The notes below the pieces were generated by a model that did not search any database, was not told where the DNA came from, and saw only the letters and a program-made list of their open reading frames with translations. The position numbers and the translations under genes are program-made. This document shows positions 1-6,380 of a DNA stretch of 9,061 nt, in pieces. Source of the DNA: Limisphaerales bacterium (lineage in GTDB: Bacteria; Verrucomicrobiota; Verrucomicrobiae; Limisphaerales; UBA11358); contig PLZL01000375.1 in assembly GCA_003152145.1 (NCBI GenBank), forward strand, positions 3,613-12,673, written 5' to 3'. Position 1 is the first letter of the stretch; each line of letters opens with the position of its first letter.

Positions 1-142
1 CGACTTGCAGGTAAAATCCAAACAACTCGCCGTCCTTCAAAAAATCAAAATGCCGCTTCAATCCCAGCGCGCCGCAATAAAAATCCCGGCTCCGATTCAA
101 GTCCTTTGAATAGATGCAAATGTGCCCGAGGGTTTTGATCAT
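1..142 (-). CDS. VOC (glyoxalase/bleomycin-resistance) family protein, N-terminal part, cut by window edge
   Basis: The visible 47 residues begin MIKTLGHICIYSKDLNRS and continue with FYCGALGLK. This is the opening of a vicinal-oxygen-chelate domain: a first beta strand with a His (H7) in the position of the first metal ligand, then a helix and the 'FY..vLGlk' turn. Family members are metal-dependent lyases, isomerases, dioxygenases or resistance proteins (glyoxalase I is the best known). The substrate cannot be told from this fragment. The start at 142 is chosen because the protein then begins exactly where VOC domains usually do. An in-frame ATG at 202 would add 20 residues that do not look like part of the fold. 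No clear Shine-Dalgarno site precedes 142. The gene is divergent from the plus-strand genes. The family call is fairly safe; the specific activity is unknown. Confidence 0.72.
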   Translation of the reverse strand, partial: MIKTLGHICIYSKDLNRSRDFYCGALGLKRHFDFLKDGELFGFYLQV

Positions 143-158
143 ATTGATTTTGAAATGG

Positions 159-186
159 ACTATAAAACTCTGCGCGAGGAAAGCAA
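159..186 (-). promoter_or_regulatory. Candidate sigma70-type promoter for the VOC-family gene
   Basis: On the minus strand, TTGCTT (186-181) is followed after 16 nt by TATAGT (164-159). The -10 box matches consensus at 5 of 6 positions and the -35 box at only 3 of 6. Transcription would begin near 152, leaving a leader of about 10 nt before the ATG at 142. That is consistent with the absence of a ribosome-binding site and argues against the alternative ATG at 202. This is a pattern match only. Confidence 0.3.
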
Positions 187-292
187 CAGGTGGAATGAAC
201 ATTTTTTTGAAACGGAACCAGAATCGCAGGCATACCATCTCCAACAAATAATCCCGCTTGCTTCATGGCACTGCTTGCCATTTCCTGTTCGC

Positions 293-568
293 ATGAAGCC
301 GGGTCGGACACTTTTGGAATCGGGCGCGGAACGCTGTTCCGACGCCGAACTTTTGGCGATTCTGCTGGGCAGCGGCGGGCGAGGTTATTCCGCGCTGGAC
401 AGCGCCAACGCGCTTCTCGACAAATACGGCACGCTGGCCGGTTTGATGAATCGCCCGCTGGATGAGATCGCGCAAGTGCGGGGAATCAAAGTCGTGCGTG
501 CGATTCGGCTCGCCGCCGCGTATGAAATCTGTCAAAGATTGCTGAAAGAAATCGCACGCGACAGATGA
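293..568 (+). CDS. Stand-alone RadC N-terminal (UPF0758, helix-hairpin-helix) domain protein, lacking the MPN/JAB domain
   Basis: From the ATG at 293 the product is 91 residues. It matches the N-terminal part of RadC-family proteins: KPGRTLLESGAE (for RPREkLLe.GAe), CSDAELLAILLGSG, then LDEIAQVRGIKVVRAIRLA in the helix-hairpin-helix position, ending in the short basic tail KEIARDR. In typical hairpins the motif is GIGPaKA; here the second Gly is Lys and the Pro is Val, so DNA contact may be altered. RadC is normally about 220 residues, with a C-terminal MPN/JAB-like domain carrying a His-x-His metal motif. None of that is present here, and it does not appear in another frame downstream. The frame is open further upstream (ATG at 122 and 155, TTG at 275), but the 155-292 stretch has codons such as ATA and AGG unlike the rest and no recognisable similarity, so I prefer 293. 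The stop overlaps the methyltransferase start (ATGA, 565-568), suggesting translational coupling. It could be a decayed remnant or a functional small DNA-binding partner. Confidence 0.6.
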   Translation: MKPGRTLLESGAERCSDAELLAILLGSGGRGYSALDSANALLDKYGTLAGLMNRPLDEIAQVRGIKVVRAIRLAAAYEICQRLLKEIARDR

Positions 569-3165
569 AAACCCGCGAACTCGCCCGCGCCAAAATCGGC
601 AGAATCACTCCGCCGAAATTTGAACACATCAACCGCCAGATTCCGCCGGAGCCGCACACGGCCATGTATGTGTGGCACAAGTATTGGTCGCGCAAAACGT
701 GGAATGTCGTCGGCGAACACATCAACGCCTACACCAAACCGGGGCAGATTGTGTTTGATCCGTTCGCGGGCAGCGGTGTTGTTGCCATTGAAGCGACGCG
801 TAGCAAACGCCGCGCAATCGTGTGCGACTTGAATCCCGTTGCCAGCCTCATCACCGATCTGACATTGCGTCCGGTCAACACATTGAGACTCACCGAGGCT
901 TTTGAGCGCGTCAGCAAACGGGTGAAAAAAGATGTTGAGGCGCTTTACACGATTCATTGCGTGAATCCAAAATGCGGCAAACCGCTGATTGCTGATTGCT
1001 GCGTGCGCGAGGGTGATGAACTGGTGGAAGTGCGTTACAAAGGCTGTCCGCACTGCGAACATCGTTGCGAGACTGGCTGCAAACCGAAAAAGAAAGACCT
1101 CGAATCGCTCGCCGAACTTGAAGCCAAACGCATCAAGGAATGGTATCCCAAAAACCAGCTTTATTACGACGACGGCAAGGCCTTCATGAAAAAGGAGCAT
1201 TACGATTCGCTAGACCAGCTTTTCACGAAACGGAATTTGCGCGCAGCAGCGATGATTTACGAAGCCATTGAGCAGGAGAACAGACCACAGTTGAAAAGGT
1301 TCCTGCTCGGCGCATTCAGTTCAATGATTCACCTTTGCACGAAAATGATGCCGGTGGGCAATCCGGCGGAGTCTAACCACTACACATTTTTTAGTTCGCC
1401 AGGTTGGACGCAGCATAGCTATTGGTCGGCTCCGCGTTACATGGAACAAAATGTCTGGGATAAATTTGAAGGCGCAGTGACCGGCAACCAGGGAATCATC
1501 AATGCCAAAAACGAAGCGAACGAACTTTTCAAAGATGTAAAAGTCACGGACGACTGGAGCAAAGTTCTGGCAGGCGAGGCGGATATTGCCATTGTCACCG
1601 GTGATTGCGTGGAGTTGATGAAGAAAATGCCGGAAGAATCCGTGGATTACATTTTCACCGACCCGCCTTACGACGCTTCGATCCAATACGGCGAGCTTTC
1701 CTATCTTTGGAACGCATGGCTCAAGGCGGATTTCCGCTACACGGAAAACATCGTGGCGCATGAAGTCATCCGCAACGAACGGCAGAAAAAGCCGTTTGAG
1801 GTTTATCATTCGCTGCTCAACAGCAGTTTTCAGGGGTTTTACAAAGTGCTGCGGTCAGAACGCTGCCTGACGCTGACGTTTCATAATCCGACGTTCATGG
1901 TTCGCAACGCCACGGTGCGCGCGGGGGTGTTTTCCGGTTTTGACTACGAGCACATTCATCACCAGCCGCTCGGCCAGGTTTCAGCCAAGGCGATGTTGCA
2001 GCCATTCGGCAGCGCACAAGGCGATTTCTATCTGCGCTTCGTCAAGACGGCCCGGCCAGCGCGCAAGATGGAAGCCATTGACGAGAACCACTTCCGGCGC
2101 ATTGTCATTGAAACCTGCCGCGATGTCATCGCCCGGCGTGCCGAGCCGACACCTTACACGATTCTCATCAATCAAGTTGACCCGGAACTCGCACGGCGGG
2201 GTTTGTTTGGTGAATTGAAAACGGGTCTGGACGTTCGCAAAGTTTTGGAGGAGAGTCAGGATTCGGTTTTCCGAGTCGTGGAAACTTCTCAAGGAAGCAT
2301 GTGGTGGTTCACGGACGCGACACTTTCGGAGTTGCGCCTCAATGTCGTGCCACTCACAGAACGAGTCGAAGAAACTGTCTTTCGCTGCTTGAAAGAAAAA
2401 GGCCGCATCAAGTTCACAGAGGTTTGGGACACGGTTGCGCGGGAATTTCCGAATTCTCTCACGTCCGACAGCACAAGCATCATCGAGGCTTTGAAAATTT
2501 ATGGCCGCCAAGTCGGCACTGGCCAGTCCGCCGCGTGGATGTTGAAGGAAGAAGTCCGGATGAGCCTGACGCGGCACAGTGAAATCATTGCTCTGCTCGC
2601 GAAAATCGGCGACGCGCGCGGCCACAAAGTCTGGATCGGCCAGCGTGAACAACACGAGACGGTGATTGGATTGGTTGAGGAAACCAAGCTGCGCGATTTG
2701 GTCACAGCCAAGCCAGCGACATTGAAAGATGTGAAAAATCTCCGGCCTGTGCTCGACATGGATTTGCTCTGGCTGGACGGCAACAAAGTGATTCGCGCCT
2801 TTGAAGTGGAATGCACCACGACCATGACGAGCGGTTTGCAGCACGGCTCGAATCTTCCGGCGGACGTTCCCAAAACAATGGTCATCCCGGAAGAACGGGA
2901 AAATGATTTTGAGCGGAAGATGAAATCGCCGCTGTTCAGCGAGCATTTCACAAAGGACAATTGGACGCTGGCTTATTTCAACGCGCTGCGCGAAGCATTC
3001 ACCAAGACGAAGGCGAAAACGGATTTGGAATCGCTGCTCGGCAAGAAGAAAAGTGTCAGCAGTCGTTACTCAAAACACGAATCTTCCAGTCAGGCGATTT
3101 TTGAGCTTGCTGAAGGCAGAACTGAATCGCCAGCTTTCATCATGAGGGATGACGGAGCGGATTGA
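565..3165 (+). CDS. Multidomain DNA methyltransferase with zinc ribbon, winged-helix-like segment and C-terminal nuclease-like domain
   Basis: The 866-residue product is an amino-group DNA methyltransferase (N6-adenine or N4-cytosine), which transfers methyl from SAM to DNA. Domains seen in order: residues 36-47, HKYWSRKTW, typical of zinc-ribbon DNA methylases; motif I FDPFAGSG at 64-71 (SAM binding); a zinc-ribbon-like insertion (C132, C137, C161, C164, with further Cys at 145, 146, 168, 172); catalytic motif IV TDPPYD at 365-370, preceded by TGDCVELMKKMPEESVD. The order I-insertion-IV resembles the alpha arrangement. Residues about 597-660 look like a winged helix. Residues about 668-815 resemble a predicted PD-(D/E)xK-type nuclease domain: HSEIIALLAKIG (E673), DMDLLWL (D731/D733), AFEVECTTTMTSGL (E747, E749). 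The usual ExK is ExE here, so cleavage is uncertain. The start overlaps the upstream stop (ATGA) with only a weak purine stretch before it. Base composition looks lower in GC than the right-hand operon. The methylase call is strong; the nuclease call is inference. Confidence 0.85.
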   Translation: MKTRELARAKIGRITPPKFEHINRQIPPEPHTAMYVWHKYWSRKTWNVVGEHINAYTKPGQIVFDPFAGSGVVAIEATRSKRRAIVCDLNPVASLITDLTLRPVNTLRLTEAFERVSKRVKKDVEALYTIHCVNPKCGKPLIADCCVREGDELVEVRYKGCPHCEHRCETGCKPKKKDLESLAELEAKRIKEWYPKNQLYYDDGKAFMKKEHYDSLDQLFTKRNLRAAAMIYEAIEQENRPQLKRFLLGAFSSMIHLCTKMMPVGNPAESNHYTFFSSPGWTQHSYWSAPRYMEQNVWDKFEGAVTGNQGIINAKNEANELFKDVKVTDDWSKVLAGEADIAIVTGDCVELMKKMPEESVDYIFTDPPYDASIQYGELSYLWNAWLKADFRYTENIVAHEVIRNERQKKPFEVYHSLLNSSFQGFYKVLRSERCLTLTFHNPTFMVRNATVRAGVFSGFDYEHIHHQPLGQVSAKAMLQPFGSAQGDFYLRFVKTARPARKMEAIDENHFRRIVIETCRDVIARRAEPTPYTILINQVDPELARRGLFGELKTGLDVRKVLEESQDSVFRVVETSQGSMWWFTDATLSELRLNVVPLTERVEETVFRCLKEKGRIKFTEVWDTVAREFPNSLTSDSTSIIEALKIYGRQVGTGQSAAWMLKEEVRMSLTRHSEIIALLAKIGDARGHKVWIGQREQHETVIGLVEETKLRDLVTAKPATLKDVKNLRPVLDMDLLWLDGNKVIRAFEVECTTTMTSGLQHGSNLPADVPKTMVIPEERENDFERKMKSPLFSEHFTKDNWTLAYFNALREAFTKTKAKTDLESLLGKKKSVSSRYSKHESSSQAIFELAEGRTESPAFIMRDDGAD

Positions 3166-3188
3166 CCTGTTCCAACAATCACCACGCC

Positions 3189-3950
3189 ATGCCAAAAGTT
3201 TTGCTCAAAGCCATCGTCGCCCACTGCGACAAAATTCTCCGCACGCGCGAAATCGGCGATTACGACGGCGCGGCCAATGGTTTGCAGGTGGACGGCCGGG
3301 GGCCGATCAACAGAATTGCCGCCACCGTGGACGCCAGCCTCGCCACGGTCAAGCTCGCCATCGCCGCCAAAGCGGATTTGCTCATCGTTCATCACGGACT
3401 GTTCTGGTCGCCGTCGCATCCGTGGACGGGCAAAAAATACGAACTGCTCCGGTTGCTGGTGGAAAATAATCTGGCCATTTACAGTTCGCACCTGCCGCTC
3501 GACGCACACCCGAAGTTCGGCAACAACGCGCAGCTTTGCACCACACTCGGCCTGAAAAATCTGAAGCCATTTTTCATGACTCACGGCCAAACCATTGGTT
3601 TCAAATCACGGCAGAAGATTTCCCGCACGGATTTGGCGAAACGTCTGGAACGCGTGATTGGCGCGAAGCCACGAATTATTCCCGGTGGCAAAAACATATG
3701 CGAACGAATCGGTGTCGTCACCGGCGGCGCGGGTGGCGATTTGAAAATTGCCGCCGCCGAGGGCGTCGACACCTTCATCACCGGTGAAGGGCCGCACTGG
3801 ACTTTTGCGCTGGCGGAAGAACTCGGTTTGAATGTTTTCTACGGCGGCCATTACGCGACGGAAACATTCGGCGTGAAGGCGCTGGTGGCGCATCTCTCCA
3901 AGAAATTCAGGCTGCCGTGGGAATTCTTGGATCATCCGACCGGCTTGTAA
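3189..3950 (+). CDS. Nif3-like dinuclear metal centre hexameric protein (YbgI/YqfO family, 'GTP cyclohydrolase 1 type 2')
   Basis: The 253-residue product has the family's conserved metal-binding segments. These are LLIVHHGLFW (H68, H69), the SSHLPLDAH loop (99-107) with metal-coordinating His/Asp residues, GNNAQL, and the C-terminal GGHYATETFGVKAL (H221, E225). GLQVDG near residue 31 is also a family signature. The length matches the short (YbgI-like) form without the inserted PII-like domain. Family members form hexameric rings with two metal ions per subunit; their physiological reaction is poorly defined and the GTP cyclohydrolase name is an annotation tradition. The start at 3189 (MPKVLLK) is chosen because it aligns with the family. 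A TTG at 3162, inside the preceding stop region, would add nine unconvincing residues. It lies 23 bp after the methyltransferase, so it may be co-transcribed, but no Shine-Dalgarno site is visible. It is probably a housekeeping gene unrelated to the methylase. Confidence 0.88.
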   Translation: MPKVLLKAIVAHCDKILRTREIGDYDGAANGLQVDGRGPINRIAATVDASLATVKLAIAAKADLLIVHHGLFWSPSHPWTGKKYELLRLLVENNLAIYSSHLPLDAHPKFGNNAQLCTTLGLKNLKPFFMTHGQTIGFKSRQKISRTDLAKRLERVIGAKPRIIPGGKNICERIGVVTGGAGGDLKIAAAEGVDTFITGEGPHWTFALAEELGLNVFYGGHYATETFGVKALVAHLSKKFRLPWEFLDHPTGL

Positions 3951-4010
3951 TTTGGAGTGCGCGAACATGTCCGCGCTTTGAAAGCGGCGACGAGTCGCCG
4001 CAGTCCTAAA
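3951..4010. repeat. Compound inverted repeat (two hairpins inside matching outer arms) between convergent genes; possible bidirectional terminator
   Basis: The outer arms TTTGGAGTGCG (3951-3961) and CGCAGTCCTAAA (3999-4010) are inverted copies with one mismatch and one extra base. Inside lie two palindromes: GCGCGAACATGTCCGCGC (3959-3976, one A:C mismatch) and GCGGCGACGAGTCGCCGC (3984-4001, perfect 8-bp arms around GA), separated by TTTGAAA. The element starts immediately after the Nif3 stop and runs into the stop codon (4006-4008) of the FAD enzyme. Each transcript would meet one hairpin followed by TTT, so it could end transcription in both directions, although there is no long U tract. The double-hairpin design resembles REP/BIME-like dispersed intergenic repeats. 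That it is repeated elsewhere in the genome is inference. Confidence 0.7.
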
Positions 4011-5202
4011 GTTGCACCAGCACGCGTTCGACAATTTTCTGGCCAATGGCCAATGACGCCGTGGCCGCCGGCGATGGCGCGTTGACGACATGCAAAATGC
4101 CGGGCGCTTCCTGGAAATGAAAATCCTCTAACAATTTTCCGTCCGGCATCATCGCCTGCGCGCGCACGCCGGAACCGCCGGTCTCCAGATCGTCCTCGCG
4201 GATTTCCGGCACGAGCTTCTGGAGCGAGCGCGTGAATTCGGCCTTTGAGAGAGAACGGAGAATTTCGTAGCCGCACATGCTCGGATACTTCGCGAGAAAT
4301 TTCCACAAGCCGGGGAAACAGAGCGATTCCGTCAGATCGCGCAAATTGATGTTGGACCAGCGATAGCCTTCACGCGCGAACGCGAGCACGGCGTTCGGTC
4401 CGGCCTCGATGCCGCCGTGAATGAGCCGCGTGAAATGAACGCCGAGGAACGGAAATTTCGGGTCGGCCACTGGATAAATCAGATTGCGGACGAGAAACTG
4501 GCGTTCCTTTTTGAGCTGAAAATACTCGCCACGGAACGGGATGATTTTCGCCGACGGTTTTTGTCCCGACGCCTTCACGAGCCGGTCGGCGTGAAGTCCG
4601 CCGCAGGTGATGACAAACTTCGCGCGAAAATTTCCGGCGGAAGTTTCGACGATTCGCTCGTTGCCGCCCGAAATGATTTTCAGCACACGCGCCTCAAGCC
4701 GGATTTCGCCGCCGCGTTTGCAGATGAGTTCGCCGAGTTTTTCGCAAACGCCCGGATAATCCACGATGCCTTCCTGCGGCACATGAATCGCGGCAATGCC
4801 GTTGGCGTGCGGCTCGATTTCCTTGATTTGCTCCGGCGTGAGCTTGCGCAATCCTTGAAGACCGTTCGCGTTGCCGCGTTCCCAAAGATTATCCAGTCGC
4901 GGCAACTCGTCCTCGGCAGTGGCGACGACAATTTTGCCGCATTGTTCGTGGGCGATGCCGTGTTCGCGGCAAAAGGCGATCATTTGCCGGAGACCGCCAA
5001 CACTCAACTTTGCCTTTTCCGAGCCGGGTATGTAATAAAGGCCGGAGTGCAGCACGCCGCTGTTATTGCCGGTCTGATGCGACGCGAGCTTCGATTCCTT
5101 TTCGAGCAGCAGCAATTTGGTTTTCGGTCGCGCTTCGAACAGACGATATGCCGTCGCAAGTCCAACGATGCCACCGCCGACGATGACCGCATCATAATTC
5201 AT
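4006..5202 (-). CDS. lhgO: L-2-hydroxyglutarate oxidase-family FAD-dependent oxidoreductase
   Basis: The 398-residue product opens with the dinucleotide-binding motif MNYDAVIVGGGIVGLATAY (GxGxxG at about 9-14), followed by LLLEKE for the ribose-binding acidic residue. Next comes SHQTGNNSGVLHSGLYY (41-57), the flavin-contact segment diagnostic of LhgO/L2HGDH within the DAO superfamily. The C-terminal GGSGVRAQAM and VVNAPSPAATASLAIG are also typical. LhgO oxidises L-2-hydroxyglutarate to 2-oxoglutarate, passing electrons to quinones or oxygen at the membrane face. The length fits the family. The start at 5202 is set by the FAD fold and by an ATGA overlap with the upstream glycosyltransferase stop; GGAAAG lies just upstream. 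An open extension to 5379 lies wholly within the glycosyltransferase gene and is rejected. It is the last gene of the operon. Its place in a sugar locus suggests it may act on another 2-hydroxy acid or a sugar acid, so the exact substrate is uncertain. Confidence 0.85.
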   Translation of the reverse strand: MNYDAVIVGGGIVGLATAYRLFEARPKTKLLLLEKESKLASHQTGNNSGVLHSGLYYIPGSEKAKLSVGGLRQMIAFCREHGIAHEQCGKIVVATAEDELPRLDNLWERGNANGLQGLRKLTPEQIKEIEPHANGIAAIHVPQEGIVDYPGVCEKLGELICKRGGEIRLEARVLKIISGGNERIVETSAGNFRAKFVITCGGLHADRLVKASGQKPSAKIIPFRGEYFQLKKERQFLVRNLIYPVADPKFPFLGVHFTRLIHGGIEAGPNAVLAFAREGYRWSNINLRDLTESLCFPGLWKFLAKYPSMCGYEILRSLSKAEFTRSLQKLVPEIREDDLETGGSGVRAQAMMPDGKLLEDFHFQEAPGILHVVNAPSPAATASLAIGQKIVERVLVQL

Positions 5203-6380
5203 CTGGCTTTCTTTCCGCCGCCTTTTGAAAGAAAGCCGACGATCATCGTTTTGGTTTCGGTGGCGATCATGCCGAGGAAACGGAACATACGGCGGAAGAA
5301 ATTCATCTCTGGCCAAGCGGCGAGCGTTTCCTTCGCCAGTTTGTCCGCCTCGGCATTGCGGCCCAGCGCACGGAGACATTCCACCTTCATGTCCTGCGCC
5401 TGCCGCACGCGCAGATTCGACATCAGTGTTCCATCGAGAAATTTCAGCGCCTCCTCGTATTTTTTATCCGCGATGCGTTGCTGGGCGAATTCCAGAAGCC
5501 GCGCGACGGCGGCGGCTTCCTTTTCAAAATAGCGCGGGTTGAAGGCACGGCGCTCCTCCGGCGTGTGCAGCGTGAACCGCTCCTCCTGAAACACGGCATA
5601 GAGGTCGGAGAATTTGTCCTGCTGTTTTTCCAGTTCGGCGGCGCGCTGTTCCAGATTTTTCAGCGCGGCATCTTTTTTTTCAAAATCGAGGTTCATGGCG
5701 TCAATGAGTTTTTTTGCGGAATCCTTGCGTTCGTCCAGCGCGAGCTGGAAAAAACGCGCCCAGAACGGCAGGTCGCGCATCCGTCGGGTGCGGCCTTTGC
5801 CGCGGATGGCGGGCATGACGATGGGCAGGCGCGAGTAACATCCGGCCATCTCGCCGATCTGATGAACCCAGCGGTCGTCATACCAATACGGAAAATGGCC
5901 TGGAAAAATCTGCCGGAGCGTCTCCAGCCAGCGCCAGCCAAAAATCGGATAAGTGCAGGTGTCCGCCGTCATCGGGTCAAACGGGCAGGCGAGAAAAATT
6001 CCGTCGGGATGCCTGACGGACGTTTCGCGGATGATGTCATCCCAGCCCGGCGTGCCGAAGCAGACGTCGTCGCAGGTGATCATGTAAATCTCGGAGGTGT
6101 GGCCGGAATTGTGCCAGAGCGTGTGCTGAGTTTCACAAAGTCCGGCCGTTTGCGGGCCGATGTGCCAGTGAACGCGGATTCCGGCGTCGTTCAATGCGCC
6201 ACTGTCAATCGCCTTGCGCGTGACCGAGTCGTCTTCGTCCACATAAATCCAGATTGAAGTTTTTTCCTTTTGCGCGGTGCTGGCCTTGAGCGAGGCGAAA
6301 ACTTCGGCGAGCTTTTCGGGCCGGCCGCGCGTGGCCATGATGAGCGAGATTTCTCCCCGATGAATCTGCGATACGTTCAT
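5199..6380 (-). CDS. Glycosyltransferase-like protein (GT-A fold) with coiled-coil and helical C-terminal extension
   Basis: The 393-residue product starts ISLIMATRGRPEKLAEVFASL (11-31), the beta1-alpha1 nucleotide-sugar-binding unit of family-2-like glycosyltransferases. IWIYVDEDDSVT (43-54) and YMITCDDVCFGTPGW (99-113) follow, with the latter offering a DD pair in the place of a metal-binding DxD motif. PYWYDDRWVHQIGEM (164-178) may supply acceptor-side acidic residues. Such enzymes transfer a sugar from a nucleotide donor onto a growing glycan on the cytoplasmic side of the membrane. After about residue 215 the chain becomes helical: a charged coiled-coil-like stretch (about 220-260), a TPR-like helical segment (about 293-355) and a basic, aromatic tail (FFRRMFRFLG..., ending GGGKKAR) that could bind membrane. 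Start and stop each overlap their neighbours by ATGA, so it is co-translated with the epimerase and the FAD enzyme. Donor and acceptor are unknown. Confidence 0.7.
   Translation of the reverse strand: MNVSQIHRGEISLIMATRGRPEKLAEVFASLKASTAQKEKTSIWIYVDEDDSVTRKAIDSGALNDAGIRVHWHIGPQTAGLCETQHTLWHNSGHTSEIYMITCDDVCFGTPGWDDIIRETSVRHPDGIFLACPFDPMTADTCTYPIFGWRWLETLRQIFPGHFPYWYDDRWVHQIGEMAGCYSRLPIVMPAIRGKGRTRRMRDLPFWARFFQLALDERKDSAKKLIDAMNLDFEKKDAALKNLEQRAAELEKQQDKFSDLYAVFQEERFTLHTPEERRAFNPRYFEKEAAAVARLLEFAQQRIADKKYEEALKFLDGTLMSNLRVRQAQDMKVECLRALGRNAEADKLAKETLAAWPEMNFFRRMFRFLGMIATETKTMIVGFLSKGGGKKAR

Noticed and set aside
45..311. An 88-codon minus-strand frame at the left edge
   Set aside because: It overlaps the VOC-family gene in another frame and shows no domain; the VOC frame carries recognisable motifs.
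1981..2946. A 321-codon minus-strand open frame inside the methyltransferase gene
   Set aside because: The plus-strand frame holds a coherent multidomain protein across this interval; the antisense product shows no domain.
3951..4010. CRISPR-like repeat or phage attachment site
   Set aside because: There is a single copy with no spacers, no integrase or tRNA nearby, and the symmetry is that of nested hairpins rather than direct repeats.
3977..4010. Classical intrinsic terminator
   Set aside because: The hairpin is strong, but only TTT follows in either direction, so I annotated the element as a repeat with possible terminator action instead.
5203..5379. Upstream in-frame extension of the LhgO-family gene
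   Set aside because: The extra residues lie within the glycosyltransferase gene. The FAD-binding fold begins at the Met at 5202, with a plausible ribosome-binding site and an ATGA overlap.
4417..5532. A 371-codon plus-strand open frame
   Set aside because: Antisense to the FAD enzyme and glycosyltransferase; the translation is rich in Arg, Ala and Phe with no motifs.
5478..6257. A 259-codon plus-strand open frame
   Set aside because: Antisense to the glycosyltransferase, whose N-terminal motifs and ATGA overlaps are convincing.
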